Source: Albimonas marina
GTDB lineage: Bacteria > Pseudomonadota > Alphaproteobacteria > Rhodobacterales > Rhodobacteraceae
Assembly (NCBI RefSeq): GCF_029223255.1
Contig: NZ_JARHUC010000008.1
Location: 295,491 to 359,490, forward strand
Length of the DNA: 64,000 nt
Reading direction: 5' to 3'
Position numbers and translations under genes: made by a program. Shown one piece after another: positions 45,160 to 53,375 of the stretch. The notes under the pieces are model-generated. The model was not told where the DNA came from, ran no database searches, and worked only from the letters and a program-made list of their open reading frames with translations. Numbering within the stretch: position 1 is the first letter of the stretch; every line of letters begins with the position of its first letter.

Positions 45160-45768
45160 ATGCCCCACGCCTACGCAGAGATCGCCTTCACCCCCCGCGT
45201 GCGCGCCGAGCAGGCGCGCTTGGGCTCGGACGCCGCCTACGCCCCGATGCTCGCGCCCGGCCGCGACGGCGGGGCGGAGCTGACCGCGCGCGAGGCGCAG
45301 TTCCTGGCCGAGCGCGACGGGTTCTTCCAGGCCTCGGTCTCCGAGACCGGCTGGCCCTACGTGCAGCACCGCGGCGGCGCGCCGGGGTTCCTCAAGACGC
45401 TGGATCCGCGGACCGTGGCCTATGCGGACTACAGCGGGAACCGGCAGTACATCTCGCTGGGCAACCTGCTCCAGGACGGGCGCGTCTCGATCCTGGCGGT
45501 GGATTTCGCGCGGCGGAGGCGGCTGAAGCTGCTGGGGCGGGCGCGGATATCGGAGGATCCCGCGATCGTCGAGGCGCTGCGCGGCCCCGACGGCCCCCCG
45601 GCCGAGCGCGCGGTGGTGATCCATGTCGAGGGCTTCGACTGGAACTGCCCCCAGCACATCCCCCGCCGCCTGACCGACGCCGAGCACGGCGGCGAGATCG
45701 CCCGCCTGCAGGCCCGCGTGGCCGAGCTGGAGGCCCGCCTGGCCGAGACCTCCGGCCGACCCGCCTGA
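45160..45768 (+). CDS. Pyridoxamine-phosphate-oxidase-like flavin protein
   Basis: 202 residues with the split-barrel FMN-binding fold of PNPOx-like proteins: FFQASVSETGWPYVQHRGG, then DYSGNRQYISLGNLL. A C-terminal helix of the pattern RLQARVAELEARL predicts a short coiled coil. It probably uses FMN or F420-like flavin cofactors to reduce small organics, but the exact reaction is unknown. AGAGGAG lies before ATG 45160, 14 bp after the DUF1348 stop, so the two are cotranscribed. Confidence 0.88.
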   Translation: MPHAYAEIAFTPRVRAEQARLGSDAAYAPMLAPGRDGGAELTAREAQFLAERDGFFQASVSETGWPYVQHRGGAPGFLKTLDPRTVAYADYSGNRQYISLGNLLQDGRVSILAVDFARRRRLKLLGRARISEDPAIVEALRGPDGPPAERAVVIHVEGFDWNCPQHIPRRLTDAEHGGEIARLQARVAELEARLAETSGRPA

Positions 45769-45825
45769 CCCCGCGCGCCGCCCCCGCCGGGGCCGGCGCC
45801 GTCATCCCCGAGGGAGCCTTCCGCC

Positions 45826-46935
45826 ATGACCCGCGTCGCCGCCGCCTTCGCCCGCGCCCTGACCTCCGCCGCGGGCCTCACGCTCACCGAAGGCGGCGTG
45901 GTCCGCGACGGCGCGCGCATCGTGCGCCGCCTCGGGCCCGACGCGCAGGACCGGCTGCCCGACGCCGAGCATTTCGCCCTGATCGAGTGGATCGGCGCCC
46001 GCTACGCCGACCCGACGGAGCTGGTCTTCGCCTACGCCCGCGCCGTGCAGCTCGACCACCTGGGCGTGCTGGGGCTGGCGCTGAAGACCGCGCCGACGCT
46101 GCGCGGCTCTCTGCGCTGCATCGAGCGCTATTTCCGCCTGCTGACCGACACCGCGGCCTACCGGCTGGAGGAGACGGGCGGCCTCGCCGTCTTCTCGATC
46201 GAGGCCTGCACCGCCCCCCATCCGGCGCTGAGCCTGCGCAACGAATGCGCGCTGGCCGCCCTGGCGCGCTGCCTGCGGCGCATCACGGGCGAGGGGCTGC
46301 GCCTCGACCACGTCTCCTTCCGCCATGCCTGCACGGGCGATCCCGCGCGCTATGCCGAGCGCTTCGGCTGCCCCGTGCGCTTCGGGGCCGAGCGCGACGC
46401 GCTGGCCTTCGCGCCCGAGATGCTCGACCGCCCCAACCGGCTGGGCGACGCCGCGGTCGCCGCCTTCATGACCCGCCACCTCGACGCCGACCTCGACCGG
46501 CTGGGCGGGCCGCTCCCCTCCGCGCCCGACCTGCGCGCCCGGCTGCTGCCGCTGCTGAGCGAGCGGCTCGGCGGCGGCGCGCCCGCGGCGGCCGAGATCG
46601 CGCGCGAGCTGGGGATGAGCGAGCGCACCCTCTACCGCCGCCTCGCCGAGGACGGCCTGACCTATCGCGACGTGCTGGCCGAGGCGCAGACCCGCCTCGC
46701 GCGCAATCTGCTGGAGGCGGGCGAGCAGAGCCTGGCCGAGATCGCCTTCCTGACCGGCTTCTCCGAGCAGAGCGCCTTCGCCCGCGCCTTCAAGCGGCAG
46801 GCCGGGCAGACGCCCGCGCGGTTCCGCAGCCAGTCGCTGGCCCGTCGGCGCGGCGCGCCTGACGTAATGGCAGGTTCTGCCGACAGGCTGGCGGGTCCGG
46901 TCGATACCGGGGCCCCCGCCCCGTCCTATTCCTGA
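45826..46935 (+). CDS. AraC-family transcriptional regulator
   Basis: 369 residues. The N-terminal part matches the Arabinose_bd-type domain of OruR/ArgR-like AraC proteins. The C-terminus holds the double HTH (AAAEIARELGMSERTLYRRL and LAEIAFLTGFSEQSAFARAF) followed by about 40 divergent residues. GGGAG lies about 11 bases ahead of ATG 45826, 57 bp after the PNPOx-like gene. It may control the downstream isochorismatase-like and YHS genes or its own operon. Confidence 0.88.
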   Translation: MTRVAAAFARALTSAAGLTLTEGGVVRDGARIVRRLGPDAQDRLPDAEHFALIEWIGARYADPTELVFAYARAVQLDHLGVLGLALKTAPTLRGSLRCIERYFRLLTDTAAYRLEETGGLAVFSIEACTAPHPALSLRNECALAALARCLRRITGEGLRLDHVSFRHACTGDPARYAERFGCPVRFGAERDALAFAPEMLDRPNRLGDAAVAAFMTRHLDADLDRLGGPLPSAPDLRARLLPLLSERLGGGAPAAAEIARELGMSERTLYRRLAEDGLTYRDVLAEAQTRLARNLLEAGEQSLAEIAFLTGFSEQSAFARAFKRQAGQTPARFRSQSLARRRGAPDVMAGSADRLAGPVDTGAPAPSYS

Positions 46936-47030
46936 GGTCACGGACGCAACGGAGCCCGCCCGGTCCCCCGCCTCGCCGCCCTCGCGCGGCCCGGCGCCCC
47001 GGCCGCCGCCCCCAGACGAGAGAGCCCGGC

Positions 47031-47492
47031 ATGAGCACCCTTCGCCTTCCTTCCCGCCCGGCGCCCCGGGGCGGCCTCCTCCTCGCCCCCTCGGGCCGTC
47101 CCGGCCCGGTACTCGCGGGCCTCGCGCGGGCGTTCGCCCCCCGGCCCTCGCCCTGCCCCCCTGCGCGGAGCCGCCGGGCCTTCCCGCTGGCGCGCCGCCC
47201 GATCCTGTCCGAGCGCGCGGCCCTGCTGACGCTGGCCGCGGGCCTGGCGGCGGCGGCGATCGCGCCCGCCCCCTCCCACACCAGGGCGGCGGAGGCGGCG
47301 ACCCTGCTGCGCGTCGCGGCCCCGGTCCTGCGGGCCGAGGCCGCGGCCCCCGCGCCCGATCCCGCGCCCGCCCCGGCGGACGTCGCCCGCTGCGCCGCCC
47401 TCGGCCCGGACGTGGTCGTCGCCCCTGAAACCGCCCGCGACGGCGCCCCGCCGCTCTGCGCCCGAACGCTGTCCTCGCTGATGGCCGACTGA
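47031..47492 (+). CDS. Hypothetical Ala/Pro-rich protein
   Basis: 153 codons from ATG 47031, not recognised. It has an Arg/Pro-rich N-terminus, a hydrophobic Ala/Leu stretch (about 62-78) that could be a late signal or membrane segment ending near AAEA, and an Ala/Pro-rich tail containing two Cys. It lies on the same strand between the AraC-type and isochorismatase-like genes. Base composition gives long open frames here, the ribosome site is weak (GAGAG), and no family is seen, so it may not be a gene. Confidence 0.35.
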   Translation: MSTLRLPSRPAPRGGLLLAPSGRPGPVLAGLARAFAPRPSPCPPARSRRAFPLARRPILSERAALLTLAAGLAAAAIAPAPSHTRAAEAATLLRVAAPVLRAEAAAPAPDPAPAPADVARCAALGPDVVVAPETARDGAPPLCARTLSSLMAD

Positions 47493-47698
47493 TCCCGCAT
47501 CCGGCGCCGCGCCCTCCCGCGCCGCGCCGGTCCCCCAGGACCGCGGCCCTCCCGCCCGAGCCTCCGCCCCGACGCGGCGCGACAGCGCCCGCGACCGGAG
47601 ACGGCGTGCCCGGAACGGAGCGCCCCGGACCCGGCGACGCGCAAGGCCGCGCGCCGCCCCGACCCGACCCGATCCCCCACAAAGAAAGGAGCCCACCC

Positions 47699-48559
47699 AT
47701 GTCCCACGATCACGCCCACGGCCCCGCCTGCAACTGCGGCCACGACCCCGAGCAGGTCGATCTCGCCCGTCGCCGGGTCCTGACCGCCGCCGCCGGCGCC
47801 GCCGCCGCCGGCGCCGCGATGGCCGCCGGCGCCGCCCGGGCCGCCACGCCCGAGGCTCGCGACGCCTACGCCGACCCCGAGGCCCCCGGCCTGCCCCAGA
47901 TCGACATGGAGATCGCCAAGGGCCGCACCGCGCTCGTCGTCACCGACCCGCAGATCGACTTCCTCTCCGAGCAGGGCGTCACCTGGGGCGTGGTGGGCGA
48001 GAGCGTCACCGAGCAAGGCACGGTCGACAACATCGAGCGCCTGTTCGCCGCCGCCAAGGCGGCCGGGATGCCCGTCTTCATCTCCCCCCACTATTACTAC
48101 CCCCACGACCACAAGTGGGCCTTCGAGGGCACGCTCGAGAAGACGATGCACGCCATCGGCATGTTCGACCGCCCCGGCCCGCTGAGCCTGGAGGGGTTCG
48201 AGGGCTCGGGCGCCGACTGGATGCCCCAGTACAAGAAATACATCGAGGACGGGGAGACCATCGTGTGCTCCCCCCACAAGGTCTACAGCCCCGCCCAGAA
48301 CGACCTGAACCTGCAGCTGCGCAAGCGCGGCATCGACAAGGTCATCCTCGCGGGCATGTCGGCCAACCTGTGCACCCAGGCGCATCTCTACGAGCTGCTG
48401 GAGCTGGGCTTCGAGGTCGCCGTGGTCCGCGACGCGACCGCGGGGGCGAAGGTGCCCGAGGGCGACGGCTACCTGGCCGCGCTGATCAACTTCCGCATGG
48501 TCGCGAACGGCCTGTGGTGGACCGACGACGCCGTCGAGCGCATCGCCCGCTCCGCCTGA
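47699..48559 (+). CDS. Tat-exported isochorismatase-like cysteine hydrolase
   Basis: 286 residues. A His/Cys-rich start (HDHAHGPACNCGHD, 4-16) precedes a twin-arginine signal (RRRVLTAAAGAAAAG). The mature domain is of the isochorismatase-like type: Asp83 in VVTDPQIDF and the nucleophile Cys in AGMSANLCTQ, with the RDAT region following. Such enzymes hydrolyse amides, imides or nicotinamide-like substrates; export to the periplasm is less common. AAAGAAAGGAG precedes ATG 47699. The YHS gene follows 165 bp later. Confidence 0.9.
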   Translation: MSHDHAHGPACNCGHDPEQVDLARRRVLTAAAGAAAAGAAMAAGAARAATPEARDAYADPEAPGLPQIDMEIAKGRTALVVTDPQIDFLSEQGVTWGVVGESVTEQGTVDNIERLFAAAKAAGMPVFISPHYYYPHDHKWAFEGTLEKTMHAIGMFDRPGPLSLEGFEGSGADWMPQYKKYIEDGETIVCSPHKVYSPAQNDLNLQLRKRGIDKVILAGMSANLCTQAHLYELLELGFEVAVVRDATAGAKVPEGDGYLAALINFRMVANGLWWTDDAVERIARSA

Positions 48560-48724
48560 CCGGGCCGGGATCTCCCCGTCTCCCCCAGCCGCCGCGGCCC
48601 CGCCGCGCGGCCCCCCGCCGGCGCGGCGCGCCCGCCCGGCCTGCACCCCAGCGTCTCGCCGGAGCCTCCCGCGCCGGCGCGCGCCCCCTCTTTCCCTGAA
48701 CCTGACCCTGAAAGGACCTGACCC

Positions 48725-49225
48725 ATGACCACCCGTCTCCCCCTCCGCGCCCTCGTGGCCGCCGCCGCCCTGACCTGCGCCTCGGCGACCTTCGTCCCCG
48801 CCGCCTTCGCGGCCGACGAGTACAACGTCTCGACCGGCGTCACCCTCGCCGGCGCGCCGCTGGGCCTGCACGGCGTCGACCCGGTGTCGATGTTCGCCTC
48901 CGAGGCGCCGCGGATCGGCGACGCCGTCCACACCGCCACCCACGACGGCGTGGACTACTACTTCGCCTCCGCCGAGACCCGCGACCGCTTCGTCGAGGAC
49001 CCCGAGGCCTACCTGCCCCAGTTCGGCGGCTTCTGCGCCTTCGGCGTCTACAAGGGCCGCAAGCTGGACGGCGACGTGCGCTACGCGGACATCGTCGACG
49101 GCAAGCTCTACCTGTTCGTCAACGCGCAGATCTTCGAGGCCTACCTGCAGAACCGCGAGGAGGTGATCTCGGTCGCCCACGCCGCCTGGCCGGGCATCCG
49201 CTCCACCCCCGCGGCCGACCTCTGA
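48725..49225 (+). CDS. Exported YHS-domain protein
   Basis: 166 residues with a Sec signal peptide (RLPLRALVAAAALTCASATF, cleavage near AFA-AD at about 30). The mature protein fits the YHS-domain (seleno)protein group: HDGVDYYFASAETRDRF, then FGGFCAFGVYKG, where the Cys sits at the position that is selenocysteine in some relatives; here it is TGC. It possibly binds metal or takes part in periplasmic redox chemistry. CTGAAAGGA lies upstream of ATG 48725. It closes the TetR/AraC gene set. Confidence 0.88.
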   Translation: MTTRLPLRALVAAAALTCASATFVPAAFAADEYNVSTGVTLAGAPLGLHGVDPVSMFASEAPRIGDAVHTATHDGVDYYFASAETRDRFVEDPEAYLPQFGGFCAFGVYKGRKLDGDVRYADIVDGKLYLFVNAQIFEAYLQNREEVISVAHAAWPGIRSTPAADL

Positions 49226-49235
49226 GCCGCCCCCG

Positions 49236-49265
49236 ACCCGGGCCGCGGCGCGCCGCGGCCCGGGT
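49236..49265. terminator. 30-bp perfect palindrome between convergent genes
   Basis: Arms ACCCGGGCCGCGGCG and CGCCGCGGCCCGGGT, no loop bases beyond the centre, 10 bp after the YHS stop and 24 bp from the TetR stop on the other strand. As RNA it folds into a very stable hairpin in both directions, so it is a likely bidirectional terminator. Confidence 0.65.
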
Positions 49266-49289
49266 TCGCCACGCCCTTCGGGGCCGGCC

Positions 49290-49865
49290 TCAGGCGGGCT
49301 TCAGAACCGCGTCGAGGCACATGCGCCGGATCTGCGCGCGATCCTCCCCGGTCAGCGGACGTCCCGACATGCGCCGCCATTTCAGCGTGTTGCGGATCGC
49401 CCCGCCGATGAAGCCGCCCATCATCGAGCGTTCGCCCGGGCGCAGGAGGCCCGCCGCCTCCAGGTCGCCGAAGATCCCCTCGACATGCTCAGTGGGTCGG
49501 CGGAAGGCGCGGATCAGCTCCGCCTCCGGGATCAGCGGAACCGAGGACAGGTACTCGAACAGGATCGCGCGGGACGGGGTCTCCCAGAACAGGTCGACAT
49601 AGGCGTCGACGTAGCGCTCCAGCCGCTCGACCGGCGGCGCTTCGGGCGCGTCCGCCTCGATCAGCTGGCCGCCGAGCACGTCCGCCACCCGGTCGTAGAC
49701 CGCGCGGATCAGCTCCTCCTTCGATTCGAAGTGGTTGTAGATCGATCCCGCCGCCACCCCGGCCTTCGCGGCGATCCGGGCCATCGAGCTCTGCATGCCG
49801 TACTCGACCAGCATGTCCTCGGCTGCCTGGAGGATCCGCTCCCGCATCGGCGACGACTGATCCAT
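49290..49865 (-). CDS. TetR-family transcriptional regulator
   Basis: 191 residues. The HTH is MARIAAKAGVAAGSIYNHFESKEEL; the C-terminal half contains the conserved YVDLFWETPSRAILFEY block. ATG 49865 has GGGAGGGAG six to nine bases upstream; longer upstream frames cross the operator. It is divergent from the metallophosphoesterase/Ugp-like operon, with a palindrome in the gap, and is its probable repressor. Confidence 0.9.
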   Translation of the reverse strand: MDQSSPMRERILQAAEDMLVEYGMQSSMARIAAKAGVAAGSIYNHFESKEELIRAVYDRVADVLGGQLIEADAPEAPPVERLERYVDAYVDLFWETPSRAILFEYLSSVPLIPEAELIRAFRRPTEHVEGIFGDLEAAGLLRPGERSMMGGFIGGAIRNTLKWRRMSGRPLTGEDRAQIRRMCLDAVLKPA

Positions 49866-49944
49866 TCCCTGCTCCCTCCCTGCCCGGCGACGCGGGCGCG
49901 GCCCCCTGCGAAGGGCCCTCTGCGGCGCCGCGCGACGGCGCACT

Positions 49945-49960
49945 GAATGAACATTCATTC
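49945..49960. promoter_or_regulatory. TetR operator candidate
   Basis: GAATGAACATTCATTC contains inverted arms GAATGA/TCATTC with a 4-bp centre, in an AT-rich pocket between the TetR gene (start 49865) and the phosphoesterase gene (start 50056). GAATG/CATTC arms are typical of many TetR-family operators. Confidence 0.65.
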
Positions 49961-50055
49961 GTTTGTCACGAAGCCTAGGTACACGTCCGCCCCAAGCCGG
50001 GGCAAGCGCGAAGTCGCGCAGGCCCCGCGGCCCCTCGAACCGCCCGGAGCCCCCG

Positions 50056-50919
50056 ATGCCGACCCAAGACGTCACCTTCGTCCATCTCACCGACCTGCAC
50101 ATCTCGGCCCCCGCGCTCGAGGACGAGACGCTGTTCGGCGACTCCGAGGGCGCGCTGCGCCGCTCGCTGGCCGAGATCGCCCGCATGGATCCCCGGCCCG
50201 AGTTCGTGGTGATCTCCGGCGACCTCGCCAACCGCGGCGAGGTCGAGAGCTACCGCCACCTGCGCGCGATCCTGGACGAGGCCGCCCCGGAGGTTCCGGT
50301 GATCCTCGCGCTGGGCAACCACGACGACCGCGCCGGCTTCGCCGCCGCCTTCCCCGAGCGCGCCTCCGGCGCCGGGCCCTACGATCACGACCTCGTCGTG
50401 TCGGGCCTCCACGTGATCGTGCTCGACAGCTCGATCCCCACGGGCGTCGAGGGCGGTTGGGAGCCGGGGCAGATGGACTGGCTCGCCGCGCGTCTCGACG
50501 CCCATGCCGGCCTGCCCAAGCTGCTGGTGATCCACCACCCCCCGATGCTGGACGAGGCGAAGGGCGCGGCCTTCCCCTGGAAGTCGCTGACCCTGCCCGC
50601 CACCCGCGCGCTGCGCGAGACGATCGCCGGGCGCGACGTGGTCGGGATCCTCTCCGGCCACATCCACCTCGACCGGGCCGAGAGCTGGCACGGCGTGCCG
50701 GTGATCATCGGCGCCGGCCACCACGCCGCCTCCGACCCGGTGGCGATGGGCGAGACGCTGCGGATGCTCGACGCCACCGGCTTCGCGATCTGCACGCTGC
50801 GGCCCTCGGGGCTGGGCGTCACCTTCGTCCCCCATCCCCAGACCCGCGCGCTGGCCCATGAGATGAGCCTCGACGCCCTGCGCGCCTACATCGCCGAGAA
50901 ATACGGCGAGCCCGCCTGA
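50056..50919 (+). CDS. Class III metallophosphoesterase (CpdA/GpdQ-like)
   Basis: 287 residues, calcineurin-like dinuclear metal phosphodiesterase. All metal motifs are present in order: TDLHI (Asp13, His15), GDLANRG (Asp56), GNHDD (Asn88, His89), IHHPP and GHIHLD. Relatives include the cAMP phosphodiesterase CpdA and the glycerophosphodiesterase GpdQ. Being first in a Ugp-like transport operon, a glycerophosphodiester or other organic phosphodiester is the more likely substrate (inference). There is no signal peptide, so it acts in the cytoplasm. ATG 50056 begins the domain. Confidence 0.88.
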   Translation: MPTQDVTFVHLTDLHISAPALEDETLFGDSEGALRRSLAEIARMDPRPEFVVISGDLANRGEVESYRHLRAILDEAAPEVPVILALGNHDDRAGFAAAFPERASGAGPYDHDLVVSGLHVIVLDSSIPTGVEGGWEPGQMDWLAARLDAHAGLPKLLVIHHPPMLDEAKGAAFPWKSLTLPATRALRETIAGRDVVGILSGHIHLDRAESWHGVPVIIGAGHHAASDPVAMGETLRMLDATGFAICTLRPSGLGVTFVPHPQTRALAHEMSLDALRAYIAEKYGEPA

Positions 50920-50942
50920 GCCCTGCGCCCAGGCCCGCGCGG

Positions 50943-50958
50943 GGGCGGCGCGCCGCCC
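50943..50958 (+). terminator. 16-bp palindrome after phosphoesterase gene
   Basis: GGGCGGCGCGCCGCCC is a perfect palindrome 24 bp past the phosphoesterase stop and 53 bp before the binding-protein ATG. It could be an intra-operon processing or attenuation hairpin. Confidence 0.4.
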
Positions 50959-51010
50959 TCCGCCCCGCTCCGACCAAGCCTCCCCCCGACAGCCCTCCCG
51001 GAGACGTTCG

Positions 51011-52330
51011 ATGCCCTTCCTTCCGACCCGTCGCGACGCGCTCGGCCTGACGGCCGCGGCGCTGGCGCTCGCCTCGGCGCCCGCGCTCGCCCAGACCCGC
51101 CCGATCCCCGCCGAGGTGACCGAGCCGGTCGAGATCACCTTCTACAACTACAACCTCGCCTCCGCCGGCAACGGCGCCGAGGCGACCAGGAAGATGATCG
51201 CCGAGTTCGAGGCCGCCCATCCCCTCATCAAGGTCGTCGGCGTGCCCGTCGCCCCGCAGAGCCTGATGACCCGCATCCAGGCCGACCTGGTCGCGGGCCA
51301 GCCCGTGGACCTGTCGCAGATGGGCTTCATGGGCCTCGACTTCGCGGTCCAGAACCTCGGCGCCGTGGCGCTGGAGGACATCATTCCCGAGGCCGAGCTC
51401 GCCGCGCATTTCGAGGGCATGGTCCCCAACGGGCTCGAGCTCGGCCGCCTCGACGGCAGGACCTGGGGGCTGGCCTACACGTTCTCGACCCCGATCCTGT
51501 TCTACAACGCCGACCTGTTCCGCGCCGCGGGCCTCGACCCCGACCAGCCGCCGGCCACCTGGGCCGAGGTGAAGGCCGCCGGCCTGCAGATCCAGGCGAA
51601 GACGAGCGCCCTGCCGCTGGCCACCGGCATCTTCGGCCCCTCGGCCGTCGACTGGCTGATGCAGGGGGTGCTGCGCTCGAACGGCGGCATGACCATCGAC
51701 GAGAGCCGCACCCGCATGATCTTCGCCGAGCCCGCCTCGGTCGAGGCGGTCGAGATGCTGCGCGATCTCGCCCAGGCCGGGATCATGGAGAACCTCGACG
51801 TCACCTCCCAGCTCGAGGGGATGGCCGCGGGCACGACCGCGATGTACCTGCAGACCTCGGCGATCCAGGGCCACCTGATCCGCGGGGCCGAGGGCAACTA
51901 CGAGCTGCGCGCCGCGCCGATGCCCGCCTTCGGGACCAAGCCGGTGCGGCCGAACAACTCCGGCTCCGCGCTGATGATCCACGCCCAGGACCCGATGAAG
52001 CAGCGCGCGGCCTGGGAGCTGATGAAGTTCCTCACCTCCAGGCGCGGCTACACCATCGTGACCTCGGAGATCGGCTACCTGCCGCTGCGCCCCGAGATCC
52101 TCGACGACCCCGAGTATCTCGGCGAGTGGGTGAAGGACCATCCGCTGATCGAGCCGAACATGGCCCAGCTCGCCAAGCTGGAGCCCTGGGTCCCGATGCC
52201 CGGTCCGAACTACCTGCAGATCATCACCACCACGATGGACGCGATGGAGCGGGCGACCTTCGGCTCCGACGACGACGTGGCCGGCATCCTGGCCGACGCC
52301 CAGGAACGCGCCCAGCGGCTCGTCCCCTGA
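51011..52330 (+). CDS. ABC binding protein, family 1 (UgpB-like)
   Basis: 439 residues of the SBP_bac_1 group that serves sugars and glycerol-3-phosphate. The N-terminal export signal TRRDALGLTAAALALASAPALA has twin Arg and ends near residue 27. The mature protein starts with the usual VEITFYNYNLAS strand. GGAG lies seven bases before ATG 51011. It is followed by a stem-loop and then the two permeases. The ligand is not determinable, but a phosphoester fits the two phosphatase-type neighbours. Confidence 0.9.
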   Translation: MPFLPTRRDALGLTAAALALASAPALAQTRPIPAEVTEPVEITFYNYNLASAGNGAEATRKMIAEFEAAHPLIKVVGVPVAPQSLMTRIQADLVAGQPVDLSQMGFMGLDFAVQNLGAVALEDIIPEAELAAHFEGMVPNGLELGRLDGRTWGLAYTFSTPILFYNADLFRAAGLDPDQPPATWAEVKAAGLQIQAKTSALPLATGIFGPSAVDWLMQGVLRSNGGMTIDESRTRMIFAEPASVEAVEMLRDLAQAGIMENLDVTSQLEGMAAGTTAMYLQTSAIQGHLIRGAEGNYELRAAPMPAFGTKPVRPNNSGSALMIHAQDPMKQRAAWELMKFLTSRRGYTIVTSEIGYLPLRPEILDDPEYLGEWVKDHPLIEPNMAQLAKLEPWVPMPGPNYLQIITTTMDAMERATFGSDDDVAGILADAQERAQRLVP

Positions 52331-52347
52331 TCGCCGACGCCTGACGC

Positions 52348-52378
52348 GGGCGGAGGCCGGCGGACCCGGCCTTCGCCC
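52348..52378 (+). terminator. Stem-loop after UgpB-like gene
   Basis: GGGCGGAGGCCGG (52348-52360) pairs with CCGGCCTTCGCCC (52366-52378), 13 positions with a single G-T wobble, 5-nt loop, 17 bp after the binding-protein stop. It is placed like the hairpins after the other three binding-protein genes. Confidence 0.6.
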
Positions 52379-52418
52379 CCTCCGTTCCCGCACCCGCCCC
52401 CCTGATGGAGCGCCGATC

Positions 52419-53375
52419 TTGACCGACGCCGCCCTTGCCGCCGCCGGACCGCGCGGCGCCGCGCCCCGCCGGCGCGGCCTCTCGCCCTCGCGCCGCCTCT
52501 ACCGGCGGGCGCGCCCCTACCTCTACCTCGCGCCGGCGCTGATCTGCTTCGTCGTCTGGATCTACGAGCCGCTGGCGCAGGCCTTCTGGCTGAGCTTCCA
52601 CCAGTGGAACCTGCTGCCGACCTCGCCCAAGACCTGGGTGGGCTGGGACAACTACCGCAACATCCTCGACCTGCCGCAGTTCCGGCAGGCGCTGAACAAC
52701 ACCTGGCTCTACCTGCTGGGGCTGCTGCCGCTGGCCGTGGCCCTGCCGCTGGCCGTGGCGATCTTCACCCAGGACCTGCCCCCGCGCCGGCGCAACCTCT
52801 ACCGCGCGCTGATCTTCGTGCCGCTGATCGTGCCCCCGGTGGTCGCCGCCGCAGTCTGGCGCTGGCTGCTCGATCCCCATCACGGCGTGGTCAACGGCTG
52901 GCTCGCGGGGCTGGGCCTCGCGCCCGTGCGCTTCCTCGCCGATCCGGACTGGGCGCTGTGGACGATCACCTTCATCACCGGCTGGAAGCTGATGGGCTTC
53001 GCCACGCTGATCCTGTCGGCCGCGAACGCCGCGATCGACCCCTCGCTGATCGAGGCCGCCCGCCTCGACGGCGCCTCGCGCTGGCGGATCGTGCGCGACG
53101 TGCGCCTGCCGCTGCTCTCGCCCACGATCCTGCTGCTGGCGATGATGGTCATCCTGCTCGGCGCGCAGTGGAGCTTCGCCTACATCCACGTGCTGACCGA
53201 GGGCGGGCCGCTGGGGGCCACGACCAACATCTACTACCTGCTGTGGGAGTTCGGCTTCGCCACGCTCTCGGTCGGCTGGTCCTCGGCCTCGGCGGTGATC
53301 CTGTTCCTGGGCTTCGGCCTGCTGGCGGCGCTGATCTTCCGCCTCAAGGAGAAGGCCTCCTTCCATGACGACTGA
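52419..53375 (+). CDS. Carbohydrate-type ABC permease (UgpA-like)
   Basis: 318 residues, six membrane segments, EAA loop IEAARLDGASRWRIVRDV. The start is TTG 52419 with GGAG nine bases upstream; no ATG is suitable before the first membrane segment. Its end overlaps the next permease gene by 11 bp. It is one channel subunit of the importer. Confidence 0.92.
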   Translation: MTDAALAAAGPRGAAPRRRGLSPSRRLYRRARPYLYLAPALICFVVWIYEPLAQAFWLSFHQWNLLPTSPKTWVGWDNYRNILDLPQFRQALNNTWLYLLGLLPLAVALPLAVAIFTQDLPPRRRNLYRALIFVPLIVPPVVAAAVWRWLLDPHHGVVNGWLAGLGLAPVRFLADPDWALWTITFITGWKLMGFATLILSAANAAIDPSLIEAARLDGASRWRIVRDVRLPLLSPTILLLAMMVILLGAQWSFAYIHVLTEGGPLGATTNIYYLLWEFGFATLSVGWSSASAVILFLGFGLLAALIFRLKEKASFHDD

